Assembly (NCBI RefSeq): GCF_943734655.1
Contig: NC_071353.1
Span: forward strand, 23,454,501 to 23,518,500
Source of the DNA: Sabethes cyaneus
Lineage: Eukaryota; Arthropoda; Insecta; Diptera; Culicidae
Direction: 5' to 3'
Length of the DNA: 64,000 bases
Shown here: positions 22,735-33,052 of the stretch, piece by piece
How positions within the stretch are numbered: the stretch's first letter is position 1
Layout of the letters: each line of letters opens with the position of its first letter
Position numbers and translations under genes: made by a program
Notes under the pieces: generated by a model
Database searches by the model: none
The model's input: only the letters and a program-made list of their open reading frames with translations
What the model was told of the DNA's origin: nothing

Positions 22735-22830
22735 AGTGAAAGCAAAGCAAAGGCATGAGTATAAACGTCCTTCAGAACTTGACTCTTCTTTATCGACAGA
22801 TTTCGCCGCCACTTATTAGAATACATAACA
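22735..22830 (-). repeat. SINE 3' half, minus strand (Feilai-like)
   Basis: The inverted sequence reads AAATCTGTCGATAAAGAAGA, then ATGCCTTTGCTTTGCTTTC, the same order as the 3' end of the SINE at 31568 (CTGTCGATAAAGAAGGG then GGCTTTGCTTTT). Confidence 0.75.
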
Positions 22831-22839
22831 ATTACGGAT

Positions 22840-22995
22840 AATAAACCAGTCGTCTTATGTTCGAATCTCGCCTGGGAGAGGCTGTTGGAATCAATAGGAT
22901 CGTAGCATCTGGCCCTGCAATTGTCCTACATTCTAACAGCTGGCTGCAAAGTCTGTCGTATATAAAACAGAAGGCTTTGCACCTAGGCTTTGCTT
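22840..22995 (+). repeat. SINE copy, plus strand (Feilai-like)
   Basis: Contains the B-box region ATGTTCGAATCTCGCC, then CTGGCCCTGCAATTGTCCTA, CATTCTAACAGCTGGCTGCA and GCTTTGCTTTGCTT. The order matches the SINE at 31568. The head before the B box is incomplete. Confidence 0.85.
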
Positions 22996-23034
22996 TGCTT
23001 AAACAATTACGGAGCTAGTGCAATGATCCTACTG

Positions 23035-23112
23035 ATTCTATAGCAGCTCTATAGCCCATTCGAGATTCGAACATGCGACTACTGGCTTGTCAGATCAGCG
23101 TGCTTCGAAGCT
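23035..23112 (-). repeat. SINE head fragment, minus strand
   Basis: The inverted text includes CGAGATTCGAACATGCGACT and ACTGGCTTGTCAGATCAGCG, matching the B-box and A-box side of the SINE. It lies only about 40 bp from the plus-strand copy. Confidence 0.75.
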
Positions 23113-23119
23113 AACTGTA

Positions 23120-23899
23120 CGAGCAAATAAACGGCACATTTTTTCGAAAAAATCCGGAAAATTGTCATTGTTGTCACACCAAGCCTGGTGAGACGGTGCA
23201 GAATCTTGTTAGAAGCAGAATGGTACATTCTTGTAGTGTTTTTTGACGAAGGAAAGCAAATGGTTCTTCAAAACATTATCGATGTAATATTTAGTGATGA
23301 TTTTAACACCAGGTTCCATGAACAGCAATGCAACATGCAAATTTTTGGAGAAACATCCCCATACCATTACCCTGAACACATTCTGGAGCCGTTGTACAAG
23401 CAGTTTATCCCGAGGAATATCAAAAAATGTGTTGCATATATCCGATCATTTTGTTGGGTGTGGTGATCCTGTAGTAGGAGCATTTTTACGTCCGAAAAAC
23501 GACTTCTTTGAAAGATCACTTGCAACCTTCTGATTTTCAGTCAAACCGCGCACTCGTAGACTTTTGTATGGAATCAATCGAAGATCATCTTTCAGAATAT
23601 TCTTCATGGTTGACTACGAAATTCCCAGTTCCTTGACCAACTTACGTCCAGATTGATCTAATTTGATTCCGTCGAACTCGCGCTCGCACTCGTTTGATGG
23701 CTTCCGATGTACTTACAGTGTGTTTACGGACTGATTGGGGAGTATTTTCCAAGAACCGGTTTCCTTGTAGTTGTAGCTGCTGATGGTACGAAAGATAAAT
23801 CTTTCGTTTATTCAGAGTGGCTTCAACTTCTTTAAAATATTACACGGTCGTAAAATTTTCAAAAAACAAGCTTATCACCAGTTCCCTTTTTTCGTTCAT
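23120..23899 (-). pseudogene. Tc1-like transposase remnant, minus strand
   Basis: The minus-strand reading starts at ATG 23899 (MNEKRELVISLFFENFTT) and has several stops and shifts. Recognisable in order: RTPQSVRK-like linker text (NTPQSVRKHTV), IKRVRARVRRNQIRS, GRKLVKELGIS, ILKDDLRLIPYKS, RVRGLTENQK, VMVWGCFSKN, MEPGVKIITKYYIDNVLK, and QDSAPSHQAW, the second catalytic Asp box. These are standard landmarks of Tc1/mariner transposases. TIRs were not found; SINE pieces lie on the 3' side. Confidence 0.85.
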
Positions 23900-23989
23900 G
23901 ATTACCACGACTCTTAAACGAATGAAAATTTAGAACGAACTTGCAAGCTTGACTTTTGAATACACTCTAAACGAGAAATATACAGATAT

Positions 23990-24102
23990 ATCCCAAGCAA
24001 CAATGTGAGTGTTATTATACTCTTATGGTGGTTTTCATGACCAATTTTAATCTTAAATACCATCATAAGAGTGTAATAAAACCCACATCGTTACCTGGGA
24101 TC
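23990..24102. mobile_element. small palindromic MITE, about 113 bp
   Basis: The left arm ATCCCAAGCAACAATGTGAG is inverted at the right (ATCCCAGGTAACGATGTGGG), and both continue through GTTATTATACTCTTATGGTG-like text. The arms span nearly the whole element. Confidence 0.8.
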
Positions 24103-24259
24103 TGTGACTAACCCATTTTTAGTGAAACACGTCAAGTTATTACTACTGATAGTTATTACTACCATCATGTATATACTAATTTTCTTGTTAACCGGATAAC
24201 AGAATGTTCGTGAGGTGCAGCAGCTATAGTTTATGCGTACAAGTGTTAGTTTCAGCTCT

Positions 24260-25097
24260 GGGTATGAAATGGGGAAGGCAAATGAGGAGCGTCCAATATA
24301 GCTCTAGCCATCCCAAGCCCCTACCTAGCGCCTCCACGTGGCCATACCTGGTAATGCTCCTTTGAGTAGCCAAGCTAGGAGGTGCGATGCAGGGTGGTTT
24401 CCGGCTGCCTGACTTCAAAACCGAGGTTTTGGGCAGACGGCGAAGCCACACGGCCTAGCTAATTGGTAAGCCTAATGAGTTATTTTAATTATTTTTTTCG
24501 TTTTAGCTTATTAAGCATCTACTGCTATACAGTAAAAACTTTGGCCAAAACGAGTTTTAATACTGCACATGGATACCAGAATGAAAAATTAAATTAACTA
24601 TTAGAAGCACTTATGGAACCTCAAAGGACGCTACTTTATTTCATACGAAGGACTGCTGGTGAGATTGTTCTATTTTTATCTATATATACCACATTTCATC
24701 TTAATATCATATTATTAACAGTATTATTATTGAAATCATAAATGTGGAAGGCTGGATGATGGAGTGGATTGCCAACCTGAATCCTTAAGGTCTGAAGCAA
24801 ATATGGCACTTCTCAATTCAAAACAAACAAATCATCACGTGGGTTAAAGTTGGTACAGCGAAATTGATTATTACATGGAAGGATCCTAATGCTGGAAGGC
24901 GACTCTTATAACCCCGGAATGCGCACAAGTGCCTCTGCTTGTGGGTCCGCCCAATCCCTTTTGGCCCTTCTGTAACAGCATTAGTGTGAAATTCATTTGA
25001 TAATCAAATTTGGATCTACTGTAATTCTACCCGCATACATTGGCAAGTCCTTGAAATGATGGTGGCTTTCCCCTACTACTACTACTACTACTACTAC
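24260..25097. mobile_element. non-LTR-type insertion with (CTA)n tail and a 19-22 bp target duplication
   Basis: AAGTGTTAGTTTCAGCTCT occurs at 24241-24259 and again at 25098-25116; adding TAC extends the identity to 22 bp but is ambiguous with the tail. The segment between is 838 bp, has no RT frame, and ends in a (CTA)n run (about 25074-25097). A long target duplication plus a short simple-repeat tail points to target-primed reverse transcription. It may be an internally deleted LINE or an unnamed SINE-like family. Confidence 0.85.
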
Positions 25098-25116
25098 AAG
25101 TGTTAGTTTCAGCTCT

Positions 25117-25937
25117 ATATAAAGCATTTAGGAAGCGAGTTACGATTCGTGCCCCGAAAATATGGCGTCCTGTTAGGGGCCTGGTTTTAGTTACACACAG
25201 AATAAGGCACTTATGGTATTAAATATTGTTTCCTTTGTTTAATTTAAATGTAAATGTTGGAAAACACAAAATTCAGGCTCCTATTACTTACAAATCGTTG
25301 AATGAATTATATTTTGTTTGATAAACAAAACTATGTTAGTAATTCTAACCATGCCAACAATTTGCAATCACCACTCCGTGGCGGTCATCGTGTCTACCTT
25401 TGGTAAATTTCCAATGGACCGTACTACTGTCATGTCGTGCATCATGTATTGCCATCATTCGCGTCAATGATTCTATTGCGTAAACAATCCTGCTTTCAGC
25501 TTGCAGCTGTCGGCACATTTTCCCGTGATGGAGAAGCCAGTGCGAAATTTCATCCCATTTTCCCATATTAATGAACTTATGTTGTTCGTGATCGTCGTTC
25601 ACTTACCAACGGAACCGTGATAATTGCAAGGAATAAATAACACACGCAATGCGCAAAACAACTTGAATATTGCGGAGTTTCCACCTATTTAGACTCCCAC
25701 GCGAAAATTATTATCGTGATTTTTTTCTACGTTTGCCGCACACATTTGCAATTTAGCAATTTGAACCACCAGTTTTTCGTCATTGCCTCACGTCTGTACC
25801 CCTCCTTGTTTTACAAGCATTTCTTCAATGTATTGGTAAATTACAGGAAAATTATTACTCAAATATGAATGCGCGTAGGACTCGTAAAATTGCTGCAAAG
25901 CACAATAATCAAAGAATGGAAAAAGTTTTACCGCAGA
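25117..25937. other. no feature recognised
   Basis: AT-rich sequence. The minus-strand frame 25345-25602 has no recognised domain. Confidence 0.35.
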
Positions 25938-28249
25938 GCACAGTGGTCCGGTGGTCGAAAAAATGCGGACATTAGCAATTGGGTAAAAATGCGTAATTTT
26001 TCAAGAGTAGTGTCTTCAGAGAAGTTTAACAATAAAATATAGCGCATCTTTCTGCACTATTAAGGTAACCGCCTATTTGGGTGATACAAACTTTTGATTT
26101 TTTAAATAATTTTCAAAAATTTCTTTTTCTCCAAAGTTGCAGAACTTACTAAAATAAGCAAAATATAGTAACTATCTATCTCTTACAGGTTGCAAAATAT
26201 AATGATGTGTCAAAAAAGAGCACTTAAAAATCAATTATGCTCAATAACTTTGCATGCGATTTTTTTTATTGCTTTCGAGTGTTCTACAAAGTTATTCAGT
26301 ATGTTAAAATACACATCTCCAAAGGAATCTAAAAAAATCTATTGAAAAATATGTTACTTTTGATAAAATTTTGTATAGTTCGTTAAGGAAAAGAGATTGA
26401 GAGTTACTGCATTCAACAAAGTTGCTTATTTTAATGTGTTCTACAACTTTGCTGAAGACCCATACCTTTTTGAACGTAGGGGAGTGTCGTCGTGATTGGG
26501 CCACGTTTTGGAATTTGGCCATAACTTTCCTTTCAAAAGGAATTTTGGAAATCTAAATACATCGTTGCAAAGGTCTAAGAATAAGGTATATTTTCAGAAA
26601 GTTTTGAACTGATTGCTTGAAGAATAAAAAAGTTATAGGCATACCCGTGATGACAAAAAATGTTGTCATAGTCGGGCCATGTTGTACAGGTTGAGCCACC
26701 GCAGAAAATCTAAGACATACGTATTGAAATTCTATATAGAGACATAATAAGAATGAATTCCGTGAACAACGGCTCACATAGGTATAAATACCTTATTTTC
26801 AATTGAATTTTTGCGAAATTTTGGTGATCTCGTAAAATCAATATTGCTACAATCGCCTTTTCCGAAGTGTACAACTACAATGAAAAAACCCGATTTAATC
26901 CACCTAGTGGTGAAAGAACCTTTGTTATACGGTCTTCATCTACGTTAACGTTGCGTAGTGCGTTTGTTTACATAATTTTTTTGGAAATTGAAAAAGTTTA
27001 CAAAATTTGAACAAAATAGGAGCACTTATAAATTTTGATAGATCCTTTTTTCATGAAATTGCTGAGAAAGTATAAGTAAGTTATTACTAATTTGAGTAAA
27101 TGCAAGTAAAAGTAAGTTGTAAGAGGAAATATTATTATTTAAAATATACATTGCGTAGTAAAGGTCTAGTTTAAAGGTTTTGAACTATGCATAATTTACT
27201 GTAATGCCATTCTATTTGATTCAATAAAGTTTTCATTGTACAACACGTGTAGGTTTTAGAATGCCATATTGTTATATAGTTACAAATTGATGTTTAACTA
27301 ACGTATATTTTTCAATAAACTTGTTATGAGCAAAATACCATAATTATTCAATGCATTAATACTTTAAACTGTTAGCAAAATAGATCAGCAAAAACTGACA
27401 TCACAGAAACGAAGCAATCAGTATGTGAGGTGTACCGCAATAGGCCCCAGCTGGAACTTTCTCTCGTTTCTCCAAATGGAAAAATGGTGTCTGTATGCAA
27501 CAAAACTATCAGCAAAAGTAAAATGTTTTCAATGTATCCGTCTGTCGATAGTCGAGTAATTCAGGGTCAAAATTGGGATATTTTTATAATCAAAGTTCTA
27601 CAGTTCCTAAACAAGCAATCATAGAGGTATACTATATTGTTATAGAGCAAAGTTGTGTATTTTTACTATTTGTACAACATGAAAAAGTTATACAACAATT
27701 ACAAAACGAGGTAAAATGGAAAAACTGATTTTACAAATTCATACAAAATAAATAAGATTTTTCTCTCTTCGCTGAAGAGATAGAAGGATACTGTCTTCAG
27801 CAAAGTTTCTTGTAATAATATGTTTAAATTTTTTAAATTTTACAGAACACATCAATGTATTATATTGAAACTGAAGAAAAATATTTTTTTTATTTTACTT
27901 TTAGGGGGATTAATCAAAATTTCAATTCTACCAGACGATAGAGCTTGCAATTTCAAGAAACTCTTCCAAAGGTGTGATAAACCTAAAACCAGGTTTTCCT
28001 AGTCAAAACTCTAATGCGCACATTTTTTTGGTTTTGGGCTATTGTCTCCCGCGAGCAATCGTGTTACAAAAGTTGGCGCGAGTGTTCAAGGGTTAATATC
28101 TTTTGACTGGCAAAACCAATTCTTCTGAAATTTTGCAGATATATTTGCAGCAATAAAACCTCTAATTTGATGTCAAAAAAATTTAAACTAGATCTAGAAT
28201 TATCTAAGATGAAATAGTCGAAAATAATTGTAAATTTTAATGTGTTGTA

Positions 28250-28698
28250 TACGATTGCTCATAACTTTTGAATTGAACGTCCAATCAAAAAACAAATCAA
28301 TAGTGATCTATTAGGCTATATTACCTTTCAAATGAGAATAATAGCGCATAAATCGGTTCAGCCAACTCTGAGAAACAGGCGATCATTTGTACTTAGTCAA
28401 AACAGGTTTTTTAAGGCTAACTTTTAAACTGCTTGTCCGTTTTCAATAAAACTTGGTAAAAAGTTTAGTAATAGCAAGAGCTTTCGTTTGGTACTAAGAT
28501 AATTCAAATTGGTTGCGTAGCTCCGGAGAAACGCGTGTCACGTAGTTTTCACATTTTTGCTTATAACTTTTAAACGAAACATCGGACAACAATGCAATTC
28601 AATAGTGATATACTAGGCAATAATACCTTTCAAACAAAAGTAAAAGCGGTCAAATCTGTTCAGCCACCTTCGAGGAACAGGCGATAGAAAATGAGCTG
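28250..28698. repeat. two diverged copies of a roughly 300-bp unit
   Basis: A block of the form CATAACTTTT(G/A)AA..., AATAGTGAT..TA.TAGGC, ACCTTTCAAA, GAGGAACAGGCGAT occurs twice in tandem (ending near 28384 and 28684), and once more inverted near 44790-45010. Confidence 0.6.
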
Positions 28699-28742
28699 CA
28701 CACACACACATACACACATACACACATACACACACACACACA
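28699..28742 (+). repeat. (CA)n / (CACATA)n microsatellite
   Basis: CACA runs interrupted by TA give an alternation of CACACA and TACACA. Confidence 0.95.
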
Positions 28743-28836
28743 GACATTGCTCAGTTCGTCGAGCTCTATCGATTGGTATATGTGATTCGGCCCTCCGGGC
28801 CTCGGATCAATTTCGTGTTTTTCGACCAATTTCTAA

Positions 28837-28863
28837 ACCTTTGTTATATAGTATAACAAAGGT
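28837..28863. repeat. short perfect palindrome
   Basis: ACCTTTGTTATA is followed by TAG and then its exact inverse. The same half-site appears at about 26920 (AACCTTTGTTATACGG). It is probably the tip of a repeat nested in the composite element. Confidence 0.75.
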
Positions 28864-30332
28864 AAAAAACACCAAAAATCTAGGTTTTTATCGCACTAAT
28901 TTGCTTTATTTCATCACATTTTACGTGACTAACATTCTCTAGCGATTATTGCGCTTCTGCGCTTAAAATTATGGTGGCCCAACCATGACTACTCAAGTGG
29001 CCCGACCTTTACAAATAGTGCTTTTCTATAGTATTTCACCTTAGCCTTCCAAAACACCTTAGTGGGGGGGATTTTTCTATAGTCTTCGTGTGCAGCACAA
29101 CACACTTCATACATTTTCAAAATTTATCTCGATAATTGCATTTCATGAATCATTTCTTGAAAAAAGGTTCATTGCGCCTGGAAAACTTTTTTTGTAAAAT
29201 TAAGTCACTGAATAATTAAGTTGTGAATACGCGATTGAAACTCACAATATTGTGAAAAGTTAGCTATCACAGTAAGAAGTTTTACAATGGTTGTATCATA
29301 GATATCATGAGTTACTAAAACTGTAAAATCGTAATGGCCCGACCATAACAGTGACCCGACGATAACCACTATACCCTACTTAAATAAACGAAAATTTGTA
29401 TCACCCTAGTTAAACCACCAAAATTACAATAGTTTGCTATAACATTCAAATTCATAATTTTTGAGGCATAGTGTCTTTGGAAAAGTTTAATAATAAAATA
29501 TAGCGCATCTTTTTGCACTATTAAGGTGACCGTGAATTCATCAATCAGCGTGATACGCACTTTTATTTTTTTAAATAATTTCAAAAATTTTTTTGTTTCT
29601 CCAGAAAGTTGCAAAACATACTAAAATAAGCGACTTTACTGAATATAGTAACCATTTATCTCTTACTGGTTGCGAAATAAAATGATGTCTTTAAAAAGAG
29701 CACTTAAAAATCAATTATGCTCAATAACTTTGCGCTCGATTTTTTATTACTTTCACACGTTCTACAAAGTTATTCAGTATGCTAAAATACACATTTTCTG
29801 TGAAGTGAATTTACAGTCACCCTAATAGTACAGAAAGATGCGCTATATTTTATTATTAAACTCAAGATTAAACTTCTTCGAAAACACCATCCTTGAACAA
29901 TTCCGCACTTTTTCGAACCCGGACCACAGAGAACAGATATCCATGCAAAAACAATTTTTTCCGGAATTCTTGGATAAAATTTAGAATTATAATCGCCTAA
30001 TATACTAGCGACAACAACATTATAGTTTCCTAACTAGACGGTTCTTTTCTATGCTAAATGATTTGCACACTGACAACAGCTTGCGTTTGGAGCTTGTTTG
30101 TATGGATTATTACCATTACACTAGCGCTAGAAGGTACAAAATTTTGTGCGCCTTTAGCGACATCCTCACTATAGTTTCCCAACTAATTTAACATTTCAAA
30201 GTTTTATCCAAGTGGGACCTTTTGCTTGGATGTCCGCTCTCTGTGGTATTAACGAAAGTCGAAAGTGTTTTTGGGATGGGGTTTTGTTTAAATTTTCTGT
30301 ACATGTTTTTGTATGGAAAATTTCAGACACGT

Positions 30333-31286
30333 GCCGTCAAACGGGGTAACTTGCAACAGTTCTCAATTATGAGTGCAAATAAAAACTTATATGTTGTAAA
30401 TTTGAGAACGAATTAAACTTTTTATATTATTCATGCAGTTGATATTCCTTGTCTGAATCCGATAGAGCTGCCTTTTTTAAGGACCATTCATATATTATGT
30501 AACACAATTAGTGGAGCGGGAGTTGTGCAACAACGCATTACACGTCGTATATCCATTATGTAAAATCGCGTCACGAAGTGTAGCGCGGGAGTTAAAAATC
30601 ATCGATATCTTGATTACGTAACATATGAATGTTCATTACGTTTCAGGTGATCGTAATTAGACACTATCATATTACTGGTCGAATTCTCTCAACAAGGATA
30701 TTTTCTTTTTGACCTCTTCTATGCCCATTTTCAGTATATCCGGAGAAAAACTGGCATATTTCCGACTTACCGAAGTATCTTACACTCTTCAGGTGAGCTT
30801 TAGTATTGCTTGATGCAAAATTAAATGATAACTTGCCTCATGAAGTTAACGAAACACAGCTTTTTATATCTATCAGCTGTTGCAAGTTACCCCGTTGAAG
30901 TACTTGTTTTACGAATAATGTGGTAACAAGCAGGATAAACAAAACTAGTCGTCATAAATCAATTATTTTGTTTCCTTATTATTCATTTTACCATAAAAAT
31001 GTATGGTAGGCTTCTTTTATTTGAAGTGCTTATGGGCGACACAAACGTTTTACAGACGAAAAATTGACGATGATTTTGACACCATCTTGTAAGATTTTTT
31101 AAAAATCACCAAAACAGCAGAAAATCAACAGAACAGTATTTAAGGCTTCTTTGAACTGTTAACAACAAGATTCAGTGACTGATATAGATTAAAAATTGAA
31201 ATAACAAATCAAAAAGTACAATAAATTGAATCGATATAGCGTTGTTGCATGTTACCCCGCTGTTGCAAGTTACCTCGTTTGACGGT
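30333..31286. mobile_element. TIR element with GTAACTTGCAAC ends
   Basis: The left end GCCGTCAAACGGGGTAACTT (then GCAACAG) is inverted at the right as ACCGTCAAACGAGGTAACTT. An extra inward copy of the TTGCAxGTTACCCCG word lies next to the right end, and another near 30881-30900. Length is about 954 bp. No transposase. It shares its end architecture with the element at 41546. Confidence 0.8.
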
Positions 31287-31567
31287 ACTTTTTATTTTGG
31301 CATTTAGAGTGCCCCTCGTTGCGTTAGGAAGGATCCAACAATCATCATTTTTGCTTTCAAAAATGTTCACATTTTTGAACCTCTGAACACTAAATGATTC
31401 TTGTATCAATGGAATGTATTTGAATGAACTTTTCGGAAAAAATTTTTCCTTAGAATTTGAACTTGCTTATAGTCATTACCAAAATAATTTCAACTTCTGT
31501 CAATTTCCCTGAACTGATCAATGTTTCCCCGTTTTACGGTAATTACATTTTGTGCATTGATACAATA

Positions 31568-31776
31568 CCTGCCCAGCTAGCTTCGAGGTACGATGCTGGT
31601 CTAACAAGCCAGTCGTCGTATGTTCGAATCTCGACTAGGCGGTGCTTGCTAGTTAGAGTCAGTAGGATTGTTGCACTGGCCCTGTAATTTTCCTGTACTC
31701 TAACAGCCGGCTGCGAAGTCTGTCGATAAAGAAGGGTAATGTCTAAAGACGGTATAAAACCCATGGCTTTGCTTTT
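31568..31776 (+). mobile_element. tRNA-derived SINE with target duplication (Feilai-like)
   Basis: TGCATTGATACAATA occurs just before (31553-31567) and just after (31777-31791) the element, giving a 14-15 bp target duplication. The head carries an A-box-like stretch near TAGCTTCGAGG and a B-box TGTTCGAATCTC at about 31618. The body ends GGCTTTGCTTTT. Pol III-type promoters and this length fit tRNA-related SINEs; Feilai of Aedes is the match I recall. Other pieces lie at 12321, 22735-23112 and 41430. Confidence 0.88.
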
Positions 31777-32038
31777 TGCATTGATACAATAGCATCACAA
31801 AGTTGAAAATTTGACTGAATTCTGGGCTGATTCGGATTAAAAAATTTTTTGGAGACTGCAATGGAGATGCGTGGTATTCTGTATTTACCTAAAAGGAAGC
31901 GGATATTTTTGACAAGGGCGAACAAGATACATCGGTTTCCATTCGATAGCACTTATATTTGATTTCAAAATCATTAAAAAGTATACCTATACCTAGATGA
32001 TTAAGGGGAAATGAGCAGTCACTACTTTTCATCTAAAA

Positions 32039-32492
32039 GCCCAATTTCGGAAATACAGCACTCGCGCGCTAATTGCACGTCCTCTAACTGCACCGTCTTC
32101 TAATTGCACGTTCGCTAGTTGCACGATCGTGCAACTAAAAAACAGCTATCTGTCAAACTACACGTGGTTTTCCAGGTGGTTGCTATAAACAAAAATGCAG
32201 CGTTGCCGAATGCAAACTCTCTATCTCTGCATTAGGTAGATACATTACAAACAAATTCATGCAAATTTGGCTAAACTTTGACTAATTGAACACATATTCA
32301 TTAAGCTTTTAGTTCGTTTGTAAAAATTTAGATGTTCTTCCCAAAATTTAGCGTACGTGTGAATGCATGTGAAAAGTTCTTTACAGTGATAACGCATCAC
32401 GTTTTACAATAAATATTGGCAAAAAAACGAAATTCGCTAATCGCATCGCCTAGTTCGTGCAATTAGCGAACGAGTGCTGTAGTTATTGGGCC
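32039..32492. mobile_element. MITE with TACAGCACTCG ends and CTAATTGCACG subrepeats
   Basis: The ends share GCCCAAT and TACAGCACTCG...CGCTAATTGCACG in inverted orientation, with a 5-base indel between the blocks. CTAATTGCACG-like words recur four times inside the left end. Length is about 454 bp and there is no coding capacity. Confidence 0.8.
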
Positions 32493-33052
32493 CAAAACAA
32501 GGGCTTTGTTTTTAGAAATGTATTCACTGCCTTCTTCTTGCCAATCTGAGCACAAAGAATATATTTTCATGAACAATTTGATTTGTTTCAAACAAAAAAA
32601 AATGCTCTTGAAATTTACAGAATCAATGACGACACATTTCTTCTTAAATTAATTGAATGAAAGCCACATTAAAATGAAGTAAATAAATATAACAGATATA
32701 AGAGAATATAAGAGAATTTTCTGTCATAGCATATCAGACGGGAATTCAGGACGGTATCTCTTCTAAAACAGAGTGTCACCGAGATTCTTACCGTTATCGT
32801 TAAATCAAAATCGACATGGTTAACTACCATTTGCTATTATATAAATTTCAATATGACAATCTTCCACTGCATTTGAGCTCGGATTCAATTTTGTTTCCAT
32901 GCAGTTTCATTTATTCTACTTCTGTATAATTGACACATGTATTGAAAATGATTTCAAGTTCACAGCAATCAAGCATAGCAACTTTGTGTTGAAATGCTTT
33001 TCGGCAATTTATTTTTTCATGTTAAATGCGATCACTGAATCAATAAACTAGC
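32493..33052. other. no feature recognised
   Basis: AT-rich sequence between the MITE and the LINE tail. Confidence 0.35.

Larger units (their letters stand above)
25938..29932. mobile_element. composite nested repeat, about 4 kb, with inverted outer ends
   Basis: The outer left end GTGGTCCGGTGGTCGAAAAA and the outer right end (inverted) GTGGTCCGGGTTCGAAAAAG match, followed on both sides by variants of AATAAAATATAGCGCATCTT. A roughly 320-bp block is also directly repeated (about 26006-26330 and 29471-29796). The middle, about 26476-29378, has its own inverted ends (TAGGGGAGTG..., TAGGGTATAG...) and appears inserted into the outer element. Parts of the same outer family recur near 48410-48680. 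Confidence 0.65.

Noticed and set aside
31568..31776. Functional tRNA gene
   Set aside because: A and B boxes are present but no cloverleaf with acceptor stem forms, the 3' half is unrelated to tRNA, and a target duplication flanks it: a SINE.
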